Origin: Phoenix dactylifera
Lineage: Eukaryota > Streptophyta > Magnoliopsida > Arecales > Arecaceae
Reading direction: 5' to 3'
Assembly: GCF_009389715.1 (NCBI RefSeq)
Contig: NW_024067666.1
Coordinates: 3,451,001 to 3,515,000 of the forward strand
DNA: 64,000 nt
Position numbers and translations under genes: made by a program. Of the stretch, positions 1 to 12,662 are shown one piece after another (position 1 is the stretch's first letter; each line of letters opens with the position of its first letter). The notes under the pieces were generated by a model. The model was not told the origin of the DNA. It searched no databases and saw only the letters and a list, made by a program, of their open reading frames with translations.

Positions 1-1038
1 TAGTTAAGAACAACGCCATGCTACTCCAACTATACCCCGTCGCACCTATCGACACCTTACCGTTCACAGGAATGGCCTACGCCGTGCGCCTCAAGCAAGC
101 TCTAGCTGTGCATCATCTGTTTGAAACCTATCTCCTCCCATGCTGAGGACAGACCATACCTCCGCCACCTGGACACCTCTCCGAGGGCTATATACAGCCT
201 CATCAGGTAATACTAAGGGAACCTTTTTGGACCAAATGGAGGGCCCTCACCGGAACCACCAGTGAGGCTTTGTGCAGGTACACCGCCGCACGGAAGGTGG
301 CTCTTCTTCTTCCGCTCCAGCTGGCAGCTCCCTCGACTCCTCCGGCATGGTCACCCTCGTGTCAAATTTGAACCACAACAAGTACATTCACTGTGCAACA
401 ACTCGATCGAATAAGAGGAGCCAATAAGCCTTCTTTCTATGGTATGCAGTACCGGTCTAAATCAAATAGTATATAACATATTGTATCTTATTTGTTCAGT
501 GCCAATATTCGATATGTATAGTATACCGATATTTAATATATTAAAAAAAATATAAAATTAACTGGTATCTGGTGATTTTGCACCACCTGGGGAACTCGCA
601 CAGTTTCCAGGCAATCCTAGCAACCCCTCCCCCGATTGCTTGAAGATGCGCGCGCGATACGAAAAAGGAGGAACCAATGAAAAGCCAGGGTAGAGCCCAA
701 AGAGAAGGATTCGAGAATCAACCACTCATCCTAGAAAAGAAAGGCAAGCAAAGCCCTCATCGTTCTGCCGGAAAATCCGCCTGTGGATAGGAAGAGCCAA
801 GCTTTTAATATATTAAAAAAAGTATCATATAATTTTATACTAGTATGGTACCGGTATGAAATTCAGTCCGGCGAAATCCGGCTTCCTCTGCGTATATCTT
901 GGATTCGGGTACCATCGGTACAAGCACCGCATAATAACTCGACCGAAAGAGAGGACCCGACAAGCCTAAGGGAATATCCGAAATAACTCCCATTCTCTCT
1001 CGAATTCCACATCCGTCTCTCCCCTCCTCCCGCCGCCG
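1..1038. other. 5' spacer with GTACC-rich repeat fragments; promoter side of the next gene
   Basis: I see no gene here. Positions 439-525 resemble the GTACC-rich repeat found again near 32.1, 54.3 and 56.1 kb, with a shared stretch that starts GTACCGGYCTAAATCA. A near-duplicate AT block (TTAATATATTAAAAAAA) occurs at about 531 and again at about 806, the second followed by another GTACCGGTA-containing piece at about 845-935. The last 100 bp before the ATG at 1039 are C-rich with CTCTC runs, typical of a plant 5' leader. Confidence 0.5.
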
Positions 1039-1434
1039 ATGGCCGCCTCCTCTTCCTCCTCCGCCGCCAAATCCTTCTTCCATTCCCTCAAGAGATTCTT
1101 CAAGGCTCCCTGGGAGATCACCGGCCCCTGTGCCGACCCCGAGTACCGCACTGCCGTCCCCAAAGCCACCGAATACCGCCGGTTCTGCCCGGCCACTGTG
1201 CCGGCCAAGGCCTGCGTCCCCACCGCCGACCCCGGGACCGTTTTCGACATCAAGTACCACATCCGCGATCGCCGCCGCGACCGGCCTCCCGTCCGCCGGA
1301 CCGTGCTGAAGAAGGCCGACGTAGAGAAGATGATGGCCGAGAAGACCTTCGGCGCTGCGGACTTCCCGCCGGTGTACCTCACTGAGCGGGTCCAGGAGGA
1401 CGAAAACGCCAGGGGAGGCGGGTACCAGAAATAG
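1039..1434 (+). CDS. Conserved plant protein of unknown function, 131 aa
   Basis: A single open frame runs from ATG 1039 to TAG 1434. Codon use is GC-rich, unlike the AT-rich surroundings, which supports real coding. The protein starts with an Ala/Ser run (MAASSSSSAAKSFF), continues with a basic segment (HSLKRFFKAPW), and has a compact body rich in Pro, Arg and Cys: motifs ITGPCADPEYR, ATEYRRFCP, VFDIKYHIRDRRRDRPPVRR, KKADVEKMM, DFPPVYLTE. It ends in GGGYQK. The Ser/Ala start followed by basic residues could be an organelle targeting signal; that is inference. There is no membrane segment and no catalytic motif that I recognise. It reads like a conserved small plant family, but I cannot name one. 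The stop codon is followed at once by GTTAGTG, a plausible splice donor (AAATAG|GTTAGT), so the 3' UTR may be spliced, perhaps to the TTTTGCAG acceptor ending near 2272. Confidence 0.75.
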   Translation: MAASSSSSAAKSFFHSLKRFFKAPWEITGPCADPEYRTAVPKATEYRRFCPATVPAKACVPTADPGTVFDIKYHIRDRRRDRPPVRRTVLKKADVEKMMAEKTFGAADFPPVYLTERVQEDENARGGGYQK

Positions 1435-2652
1435 GTTAGTGAACCCTTCTTGTGTCTGTAGATTTTAATCGATATTAGGTTTTCGAGACTTGGTGGAGAT
1501 TTCTCTCAGAGGGTTCTGATGGTAGGTTCGATAAACATTTCATTCTTATTTTTCTGTTACGTTCTCTGGAGGAAGAAAAACTCGATGATGTTCTTTGATT
1601 TGGTGTTTTTGGGTGTCGGAAATAGTCGAGCAAACCTTCTCATCGATTGCTTTTGATTGGATTAGGGTTTCAGAAGTTGTAGAATCCACAAAAAATCCTT
1701 TTCATTTGCTTTCGTTAGAATGAAAAGAAAATTTTGATGATGCTATGTTGTTTGGGTCGGTGATGATTGCTTATGAATTAGGTGCTTCATCTGCTTTCGT
1801 GGGATCAATTTTCTGTTTCAGAGGTTTTATTAGAAGGTTCTCTGAAGATTTTTTTTCTTATTGGGAAAAGAAAAATTACACTGTTTCATGAATGGGTTAT
1901 TGGGATTCGTAGAATGCGTGCCCTGTTGAAATGATCTGCTAAATAAGATGTTTTCTTTTGTAGAATTTGGTTGCAAATAGGGTTTGATTGAATTTTCTTG
2001 TGTTATCTACTGATCGTTGACATAGGATTTGTAAACCTCTTTCATAAATTATGGAATCATGAATGTAATGATGCTAGGGCTGGGAAGTTGAGGCATGATC
2101 TGGCTTTTGAAGGTGACAGACTGAACAAAAACAGACAAACATTTGCCTTGCTTTATTTTGTTTGAAGTGAAAAGAAATGATACAGATGCATGTTTGGATT
2201 CTTAAGCAATTAGGTTGGATGTTATGCAATGTTGATGGTGAAATGTTAGACTGGTGCTTTTCGGTTTTGCAGGTTTACACATCACTTGCAGAGTTGATCT
2301 TCCATCAGGCTATTTTCAGGTTTAAAAGTTCAGTCTATTGGAACAGGTTTTTCTTCGATCATAGAGGAAATGTATAACTAAAGAAATATATAACTAAAGA
2401 ACTTCTCCTTAGATGACAATGTGTTTTCTTGTTCTGGTTGTGGGGCCTCTAAATGGTTGTTAGTTGTACTGGATAGTTTTAGGGCAGGACTAGACCCTTG
2501 GAACATCTCAAGTATTTTATTTATATTGTATAATTTTGTTGGAGAAGGCAATAGGAATATCGACACATCCAGGATTTTATGATTGCTTGTGTTAATCACA
2601 TTGTCTTGTTTGTCCAACCTTCTTTGTTCTGAATAGGATATATACAATCTTA
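1435..2652. other. 3' UTR and probable 3'-UTR intron, then spacer
   Basis: No coding potential is visible. The first part looks like an intron: it has a donor-like GTTAGT right after the stop, is T-rich throughout, and ends with TTTTGCAG near 2272. The rest is AT-rich spacer up to the MITE. Confidence 0.4.
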
Positions 2653-3000
2653 GGGCCTATTTGGATTTTCCTACATGATTGGGCCGAAAATCTTATAGAT
2701 TCGTGGATTGAGCTACTAAGATCACAAGCTACAAGCTGGGCTAGGCCTATATTCATAAAATACCCAAAAATAGCTTTGGAAAGTGCCGGCCCAAGTCCCA
2801 TAGGGAGAAAAAAAGAAACTTATAGGATTTTTTTTCTTTCCATGGGATTCAGGCTAGCTCACTCCAAAGCCATTCCTAGGTATTTTATAAATATAGGCCT
2901 ATCCTAATTTGTAGTTTGTGATCTTACTAGTTGTACCGGCCCAATCCACGAATTCTACATGATTTTCAGCCTAGACATGTAGGAAAATCCAAACATGCCC
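2653..3000. mobile_element. MITE, PIF/Harbinger (Tourist-like), 348 bp, with long terminal inverted repeats
   Basis: The left arm (2653-2764) starts GGGCCTATTTGGATTTTCC. The reverse complement of the right arm (2879-3000) starts GGGCATGTTTGGATTTTCC. The two match for about 110 bp, including TTCGTGGATTG, AAGATCACAA and TAGGCCTATATT. The arms are flanked by the trinucleotide TTA at 2650-2652 and 3001-3003, the TWA-type target duplication expected for PIF/Harbinger MITEs. The centre (2765-2878) is not inverted and has no transposase, so the element is non-autonomous. Confidence 0.85.
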
Positions 3001-3003
3001 TTA

Positions 3004-6000
3004 CTAGAATTTTTTTCCTAGAGAGATTTTGGAGGCCAAGGCCTAGGGTTTTGGATTTTTTAGCATCCGATAGGGAAGAGAGATAAGAGATTAAGAACAT
3101 TCTTTTTAATGATATGGAAGTCTTGGTTAAAGTGGCATGGGAAAAGGTCCAAGCTCCAAAGTTTACATGAGCTTCCTTTGCTTTATGTCTTTAACATTGT
3201 TGTACTTAGGAAATATATCGTGATCAGTCAAATGATTTCCTAAACAAAAGACTACATAGCATCAAAGGACATCACTTGTTGTTCTTGTTCCTAAGGAAGA
3301 GAAGGCTATGCATAAGGAGCGTAAGCCACTTAACCCTCTTATTGAAAAATCACAATCTTACTGCATTAAATGGTTTGGTTGAAAGCACCACACGTATCAT
3401 GCATGATGGGGTCACAAAGATCCATAGAATTATGCGCCAAGTTAATCAGATAAATTAAAAAAATGATGCTAAATCATGTGGTCATAAAGGCCTATTAGAC
3501 AGTTAGATCCTCCGTAATTCTCCAACTCCACTAGGTTCAAGAGTCACACTTAGGCCTCTAAACAGGTTGGTTTCAGGTCATGTCTGGGTGGGCCTGAGCT
3601 GGACACAAAATTTGAATGCTAAACTAACCCAAGCCAGGAACCCAACCGGTTGGCCAAACCATGCCTCAAATGCGAACCAACTTGCATTTGGACACACTGC
3701 TTAATTATCCAACCTGGCTACAATTTTCCCTTGGCTTATTTTCCCATCTTGTTAAGGGATTTGGTGGGTAGGTTTTGATCTATGGTGTCATTGGCAATGC
3801 CAGGCACAGCAGGAGGCCAGAAGCATAACAGTAAATCATGAGCCAGTAGTCAGTGTGGGTCAGAGATGGTGGCAAGAAATCAGTTTTGATTGTATCATAT
3901 GCAATACATGTGAGTGATTTATGTGGAATGAGTATATGCTTGATGGTGATGATCCCATGCATGTAACCTGTAATGCAAGTTCAAGGGGAAGGAGTATTTG
4001 CTGATAGTTGTGATCTCATCAACAAATGAAATGTTTGGAAGCAAGTCTTTTTATCATTAGTTTTTGGGTGCACATATTAAATTGAAGAAGTATTTGGGAG
4101 ATGCCTGTGATTCCATCGCAAGCAATGGACATGGTTGATAAAAGCAGAAGTAGTTGATGTCTGCTTGTAATACGTCATATCTTGTCCATGTGACTGATTT
4201 TCTTGAGGATGTTATTCAACACATCTAGTGAGCATAGTTGATTCAGGTTGAAGCAGTATTAAATGGATGGCAATGATCTGATCTGTCAAATAGTGCCCCG
4301 GTTGTTTGCAAACAACTTGGAAGAACTGTACAAAGTTCAATTATCTAGCTTCATCCAATTGAAACAGTTTTTTGGTCCCCTAATAAAGCATGAATCAATG
4401 TTTTAAAATGTTTGGCCGATGCCATTGCTACTGAGTTGCCACAACACCCACTATATCCCCTTTTAAATTTTAATAGAAAAATTTAAGTTATTTTTAATGT
4501 ATAGATTTTTTTTGTTTTGTTAGGACATGGCATGTTTAGTAGAATGGCATAGTACACCAATTGCCATTTCGTGGAATCATTTTTTTGGGGTTTAAAGATG
4601 AGTAAGTATTTTAAGTCATTTATTTTTTAGATATTCCAGATAAATTTATATGGGAATGAAAAGGTGTCCTTAATATTCTAATGTTTGAGATCACCTTTTT
4701 ACCTTGTCATTTTTTTTAATTAAAGTTTAGGTGAAACATTCAACATGTGCAATGACATGATTGATTTAGGAGTACTTAGTGGATGATCGTGATTGCATTA
4801 CCATGGTAACACTTGACTATTTCAGGAGTATTTAGTATCTTATGGATGTCATTGTGTTACATGGACATTCATGTTCGGCTCCTAAAATCCATGTCAAATA
4901 CATATCCAAATTAGACATACGATATACACTTGAACACTTGTCAAATTTGTTTGGTTCCAAATTTTTGAAATTAGTAGAGTTGGACTCTTCCAACAATCGG
5001 TTTGACTCATTCTAATAATGTTAAAAATGAAATTTTATTCTTTCCAGAGCTTGGTCTAGGATGTAAGCTTATTGGTAAGTTTGAATGAGAAATATGTTTA
5101 TCATATGACCATAAAAAAATAAAATCTTTTAATATTTTCTTGTAGACAATATTTAGATATAACGTTTTATTTATTTATTTTTTATGTACTATGTAACTTT
5201 TTCCTCTCGTGGTGAGTTAGACACTTGGGCATATGTTCAAATCCAATTAATGTGTCATCTCCACACAAAACTAGTTGGCATCCCATCAAATGAAATTTTT
5301 TCACTTTGGTTCTTTGTCACCTTTTACATGTTTTTGCCACTTATGATGCATGTTGCTAATGTAAAAGGAGTATATGATAGATGGATGTGGTTTAGTTAAA
5401 TGTGGTACATATGGCTTATTCAAGTTAAGGTATTTGATGAATGTCATGGATTGCATCCATCAAGAAAATGTTTAAGATGATCTTTCTTGTTTTTTAAAGT
5501 GAATTGTTTTTTAAAACAAACAATTCATCCACTAAATATTATGTGCAATACTCCATGCAGCTTCTCACGCATAACATTTTCATGTACTACCATGTAATTT
5601 TTCACACGCTAAACAACTTTCCACAAACATACACAAATCTATCTATTTTTCCTTTTACATCCCTTCAACCATGCAACAAATAATAGATTAAAAAAAATAT
5701 TAAACATATGCATTGAGATTTGAAAGTGCTTGACAAACTAACCTTCTTGAACAAGTTAGAGTAAATGAACTAGAGATAACAAGATGGCATTATGCGGGTG
5801 TTAGTTGTGGACAAAGTGTTATGTCAATCTTGATGCTTGACCTTCTGTATTAGTCCATTGTGAAGAGTTAGTTTAACTCTTTGAATTTGACATATGCTGA
5901 TTTTGCTGCTTGAGCTTCACAAAATCCCTGCTTGCACCACAGAAGAAAAGGAGGGTGATTTTGGTTTGTGCAAGTTTACATGGGGATCTGCTACATCTTT

Positions 6001-9000
6001 CTTTGGAAAAGCAAATGTGGGACGTGCGTTATAGGCAAATAAGTTGGTGAACTAAATGTTTGTGGATGTTCTTTAGCAATGAAATGATAGATACTTAGGA
6101 AGGAACATGTATGAATTTCGCTTCACGAATCCGAGGAGGGGAACACCTAACTCTTTATGGAAGTAACAAAAAGGATTTATTGATGCCCTTTTACTATGCC
6201 TGCTGAGGGCATGACCTTAGAAAGATATGTTTCTGTTGGCTCATAACATTGGCCTCAGGTATTTGGGATGTGTAAAATTCTTTCTGGTGTACCTGTGCAC
6301 ATTTATGCTATCTGCTTCATAGCTGTTTGGAACTTGCTTGACATTTTAGACAAGAAGTTTCTTTTCACCTTTAACAAGGTTTCATTTAGAAGTTTACCAA
6401 TGAAACATTTCTCACTTTCTCATCTAGCGTAGTTCCTTCTGTGGTTGACTTTAATGTCAGAGAATAACTTGTTAGGTTCTTGTATGTAGCATTAAATGCT
6501 GCACTGATTTCTTTGGATGATGATGTAAGTGCTGCTTTGGATGGACTATTGTGTCCCTGTAGTTGCCAATAAGTCCTTGTCCAACTGAAATCACTTGATC
6601 AGTTGCAGTAGGTCATGAAACATTGACTACCACCTGTTTATTTTATTATTTACATATATTTGTTGTTTATAAGATGCAATAAACATAATATTGTAGAAAA
6701 GTGTGGCCCAGTGTGCAATGCTCCTGCCATTGCAGGGTTTGGGGAGGGTCATATGTGCTTAATAATAAAATTTCCTGCTGTCACTCGCTTAACAACTGTT
6801 TCATATGGTTCTTCATGGTTCATCAGTCAAATTACTGATAAACCTCCATTCATCTTTTTTATATATTAGAGAAGAAAGGGAATACTTAATTGTTTTTTCT
6901 GTATTTTTGAACAGGTCACATCTGTCAGATTGTATGCAAGCAAACAGGTGTTTTGTGCTCATGGGTTTACAGAAGAAGTGCTTTCTCTTCTTGATATTTT
7001 CTGGCTGCCTTTATTAATGTGCCTAAAGACCCTTTTATTTTATTTGCTTTTCAAACCAGCTGGTGGATGGTGGGAAAATAAATAATGTAACTCATTCCAT
7101 TTCAATTACTCATGCAAACATCTCCAATTGTTGTAAAGATTCCATGATTTCTATAACATGCTGTAAAACTCGTTAAAATTTCATCATTCTATAACATTCC
7201 TGCTGTCTCTCAATTTATGCCCCCTAGAAGGAAACATCACTCGTCTCACCTAAAACTAAGTCCTAAACCGTATTTAATTTGTAATATTCCGCATTTCTAA
7301 AAGGAGATTGGAAAAAGAGTTTGTGTATGATGCCACTTCTGTACAGTTCTACCTATCATACTTATTTTATACCAAGGAACTTGTAGCATTATGATGCACT
7401 GGGAGCATTTCATTCAGATGTTTTCTTGGAAGTGCAATCAGTCAACTTTGTAGCATCAAATTTAAGGTGGCAGAATGGTTGGTTATAACCAGTGGTTATA
7501 AAATAAAAGCCTACTGGGAGGGGAAAAAAGACACTCAAGGCAAAGTTTGTAGGGCTTCACAAGACCTCCTTGCCTTCTAGACCTGTTTGAGGGGGTTTTA
7601 ATTACGTTTTGGTGGTATCAAAATTGGCATTAACAATTATTGTGTACAATATGTGGTTTGGAATGAATTACCAAAGCAGTAATGAGATACAGATTTATTT
7701 ATTTATTTATTTGCTTGGGAATGAGTTGCAGACCTCTATAATGGTAACATTGAACAGAATAATTTTTGATGTGGAAGACAAGTTAAGGTTTCGCCCCCCT
7801 CAAACTTCTGTCTAAGCAGCAGTTTCGTTTTAGATTACTGGCAGGTTTTGCTGAATCTAAAAGAAACGCCTTTACATTTCAAGATGGGAAAACTTTTTCT
7901 GCTTTGAATTAGCTGATGGAATTGGTTGGATACTGAAAGATGAAAATTTATGCTCATGCAATGTTATTGCTAGGGCTTGTTTTACCGTAATCTCTTCACC
8001 TTTTTCTCTGAAATTAAATGGAGGTTGGCCTTTCTGTTTGGCAATGTTATATGTCATTTTTGGTGTTGCTTTGAATGTTGGATGACTTAGAAATTATCAA
8101 TTGTGACCAATACATCAGATTTAAGTGCAGATCCAACTCTTCTACACCCCAAAAAGCCAAAAAAAACAAACAAACAAACAAAAAAGCAGATCCAACTGGA
8201 GCAGCATGTCATTCTATGGATGCTGGTTATTGCAGGATGTCTTTGTTCGGATGTCGGTTGTCCATGTTGGTGAGCCCAGATTAGATGAGATCATTAGTTT
8301 CCATATTAATTGGATTAATGATGTGTGCTACAGAGTAAAAGAGCCCAAATGTTTGTGCCAAGATTCAATGCATCTTCAAAATGGGAAATCTTTGTGACAC
8401 ATAACTCTAACTACAACTAAAGAAGTCTCAAATGTTCTGCTGCCTTCATACTCATGCTTTGAGAGCCTGGACAATTACCTTTTTCCATGTAAGAAGACAC
8501 AAGGAATAATCGGATGCAGGGTCTTGTAGCTCAAAATGTAGGCATGTAAGCGAACCAAGTGCACTTCAATTAAGACATCTTAAACTTACGAGTGTACCAG
8601 ACTAAATGACAATGCTTAATTTTAGTCAAAAATCTTATTCATTCAATATTTAGTCAAATTAGAAAGCAATGCCAGATTTGAAGGATAATTACGGGAAATA
8701 GATGTTTCTACTTGCAATCAATTAAGATCATTTCATCCATTGCAAAGAAACTTGGTATATATTAGAGTCATGACCAGCCAACAATGTTGTGTCCTAAGGC
8801 AATCCTACCAACAACACTCATATCCAACATACTAGTGATCATTCTACACAGAGTTTAATAAGGAATTTAACTCACAAAAGCCTACTGCAATGAACTATAT
8901 CTTAATGCTGAATAGTACTCTAATAGTCTAATTACTACTTGCAGAATGGTTGCTTTTTTTCTTTCTTGGTACAGCAGAATGGTAGCTTTTGGAGCAATTG

Positions 9001-12000
9001 GCCAGTGTACTAGCTACATCACCCGAGAATCTTGTGAGGATGGCATCATGCTTGAGGGGTATCTCCGGAAATTTAACTCTCAGACACTGTAGACACTAGC
9101 GGTGCTTTAGCACTCCACCGTAGTCTGCAGGTGCGACCATCTTCTTTTTGGACTCGGAGCCAAGCCTGCTCACCTTGGTATTTCCTCGCTTCTCTCTCTC
9201 TCTCTCTGTGCGTGTAAAGAAGATTACCAAGAGTGTAGCCCTAAAGATTTCTAAACAGCAACAAATCAAAACCCTAGGAAAGAGATTTGTTAGTCACGTA
9301 TGACACAAAACATATGAGTTATATTCCTGATGATTCCATGGAAATACGTACGGAAGCCTTGGTTGGACCAAAACATCAGGCTCCCATGTTTTTGGAGTTT
9401 CCAGGATCCAAGATGACTACCGAAGGTATAGGATAGATTGGGTTTTTGTTTCATTTAATGCCAAACGCTTGTTGGGGAACAAAACAGCAAATATGTCGAG
9501 ATTTTTTCTCTTTTTTTTTTGTGTTTTTAGATTAAAAAGGTTGGTTGTAGTGAAAAAGCCTTTCCGTGGCTAATCCTTTTCCATTTGGAACAGGAAAGGT
9601 GGGTTTCGTGCTTTGTTTTTGGTGGGTAAGTTGCTAGTAGGATCTTGCTAAGACCATCTTTTGGTCTTCTTATCTTTCTGAAGCTCAGTTTTTGGTGTCT
9701 CTCTTAACCCAAGAAGATATATATAGTATGCATCCGGTTTAAGGTGTGGGGGGTTTTCATCAAAAAAAAAAAAAAACGGTGTGGTGGCTTTTCTTGCAGC
9801 AAATGCAAGAAGATACAAAGCTTTGTCTGTCAGAGGTTATTGGTTTTGGGTGTTAATGTTGCTGTAGGACCCAAGCAAGAAGGATTAGAATATTCTTCTT
9901 CGCCTATTTGCTAGTTAAGTAAAAGAATTGTATTCCAGTTGGTAGCCTATTCTTTTATTTCCATATACATAGGAAAAGAGTTGGAGGTCCGAGGGTTTTA
10001 GCTTCTCCACCCACAAAAGAAGAAGAAGAAGCTTTGTAGATACACATGGGTTCACATCTTTGCTTTATTTTGGCAGGCAATACTAAGAAACGGCTCACAG
10101 AAGAACAAGAAACAAGAATCTCTAGTTGTTACCTCGTGAAAGCTCTTGGTTTCCCATGTAGGTCGGAGGTGAAAGAGGCTTGCAAAGTCCCTCCTTGGTT
10201 GCAGCTTACATGGAGACGCGCTTTTGAACTAAAGCTTTTGGGCAGCTTGAGATATGTCGTTTAGCCTGTTGTCAGAGAATTATTCTTGTCTGCGTTTTGA
10301 GAGGATCTATCTCTTGGAAAATGCAAGGAGTTTGGGCGTAGCTGTCCTACTCCTCTTAGTAATTGTATGTACCATGGAGAAAAATGGGCAGGCTCGCTTT
10401 GAATCCATTTGTTTCACCAAGAATGTAGATTAAAGGGAAGAAAATTAGAAAATCTCATAGAGCATCTCAATGATGAAGATGCTTCACACATGGGTGTGAT
10501 GTTAGATGCAATCCATTATCATGGTGCATTGCATCCAGCAGCTTGGATAAAATCTAGGCACATGGTACACAATAAATTGATTTGTCGGAGATCTTCCAAA
10601 TATCCATGGATTCTACTTTATCCATGTAAAAATGTGCACTCATCAGAGAAGGATGGAAAGGTTTGTGGTCCTCCAACAGCTGGTGGATGCCTTAAAAGAA
10701 GGTTATGCTGGTCCCTGGGCTATGCCATAGCTTCCTAGGGTTTTTAGTACATGGATCCAATAAGGCTGCTGGTGTTTAACTTCTTATTCTGAAAACCACA
10801 TTAATGTGGTGAGTCTAACTGAATACTTTGTCGATTTCATCTTCCAATACTCAAAATTAGCAGCGAGCTAGTTTACTTGAAATCTCAAATTGTGCATCAT
10901 AATTCTTGTTTTGATGGGGATTAAATTTATGGTCGATGGCAGTAAAAGTTTTGAGAAGAAATCCCAACCATAGCTTTTAGACATGGGCAAATCCTTGTTT
11001 AATGAAGCTTTTTGTTGCCATAGATTGCTGGTGAGCAAATAGCTATATTTACCATCACTTGGCAACAAAAACACAGAAAAATATTGTGTGTTCTCATTTT
11101 TAAGATATATATGTGGCTGCTTAAAGTTAAGTAAACGCATGGCATTCAGACAGATGGTAATACCTGGCTTTTGAGAAGCGAAAAGGCATCAGCTGAGGTT
11201 GGAAATTGAGCATATCTTCATTGCTTTTTCTACTAGTGCTTGTCAACCATCAACCATCAAGCATGACATATGCCCTTCTACAATCTTCTTTTCTTACAGT
11301 ACGAAGATTCTTTAATTGCCAATTCATTTGATAATATGTTGGTTTTCTATAGCAAGTATGTACATAGGTTTATCTAAGTCAAGACCAACTTACCCTTGTC
11401 AAAAGGGCATGAGTACCATAAGGTGTCCTATAGTAAAGGGGCGAAAAATGGTGGCTATTCTGTCCATCTGATAGGAATAAATATGCACCACATATTTGCA
11501 AATGCGCGATGCCTTTTTTTCTTTATTAGGTTTCTGCAAATCATGCTTCTTTCCTTTCTTGAAGTTCATAAGCCGTTTCAAGAGTTTAGCGCTGGTGGTA
11601 GCTCTCAAGCTCTGAAGAGATACTAGCAAGAAGAAGGAGAAGAAGATCTGTGCAACTGAATTTAGAGGTACTAGTTCTTGTGCAATCTTGAGAGATCTCT
11701 GAGAGAAAACTGTCTTGATCTCATATTTCATTCAAAAGAGCGAAGTAGCAGATCTTGATTTCTAGATGACTAATCAATCTCTCTGCGTTCACAAGTAAGA
11801 CCAGTATTTATAAAATCCATATGGTAGCAAAGAAATAGATAGATTTATGCTAGTCTAGATTTCAGATTCCTTTAATATACTATTTTGTGAATGATGAATT
11901 AATTAATTGGAAGTGCTTTACTGGAGTTTTCTTTTAATTTCATGCGTTCCCAGATGAGATGCAAATTGCTTTAATATATCAACAATACTTGGATCTGAGT

Positions 12001-12640
12001 CCAATAGAAATACAATTCTCCGGTCTTTGTTTTCTTTCTTTCTTTCTTCTTAATTTCCTCTGGAACTGCATGTCATGAACTCTTTCTCATGTAGCATACC
12101 TGCTGCATTAAAAAGGAAAAATTTGAAGTTTCTGTATCAATCTTCTGATCTAAAGTTTGTATCAAGAAAATATTCATTTATCAGGAAAAAGAATTTCTCT
12201 GAAAGTCTCTTACATCTTATGCGCATCTCCGGTGATACTTAATTTAATTTTTCCCTACGAAGTGATGAAATCACTTTAACTAAAGATTGTACGATGTAAT
12301 ATGCCATAGAAGCGATATTCTCATTCCTGTTGCATGTTTTTCTTTCCTGCTGCACATATATATTTAGTTCATGTTGCATATTCTTTTAGTTTCTCCATGT
12401 TAACTTTTCTTTCCAGGGTCTGTCTAAACACATATATTTCTGTTGTAAGAAAAACAATAATTTTTTCAATAAATATTTTAACTAGCTTTTGTTTATAAAT
12501 TATGAAACTTACAAGTACCAGAATGATTTGATTCAATAAGGAACATGGCATGATGTGAATTTATCTTTGCCTCTTAATCTAAGAAGATGAGAGAGACCTA
12601 CTCTAGATCAGCTATCTCATATGTAATTTATTTAATTGCT
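3004..12640. other. Long AT-rich spacer; distal part may hold 5' leader exons of the TCP gene
   Basis: I found no supported gene. Open frames are short, lack protein-like composition and often depend on non-ATG starts. Low-complexity pieces include (TTTA)n near 7690, an AAAC run near 8160, a CT run near 9193-9210 and an A run near 9760. GA-rich, leader-like stretches lie at 10015-10040 and 11590-11660; the second is followed by a donor-like GAG|GTACTAG. They could be non-coding first exons of the TCP gene, because the coding exon begins right after a splice acceptor (TTGCTTAG near 12643). That link is inference and needs transcript data. Confidence 0.4.
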
Positions 12641-12662
12641 TAGGAGCGATGATGCAAGTCTT

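Noticed and set aside
835..1382. Minus-strand open frames across the first gene
   Set aside because: They are shadows of the GC-rich plus-strand ORF at 1039-1434, with Gly/Arg/Glu-rich, domain-free translations.
10409..10738. 109-codon plus-strand frame upstream of the TCP gene
   Set aside because: It has no ATG at its start, no recognisable domain, and probably lies in leader or spacer DNA.
12636..12662. Upstream extension of the TCP reading frame (nine codons)
   Set aside because: It begins with TTG and runs through a splice acceptor (TTGCTTAG). The first ATG is at 12663.
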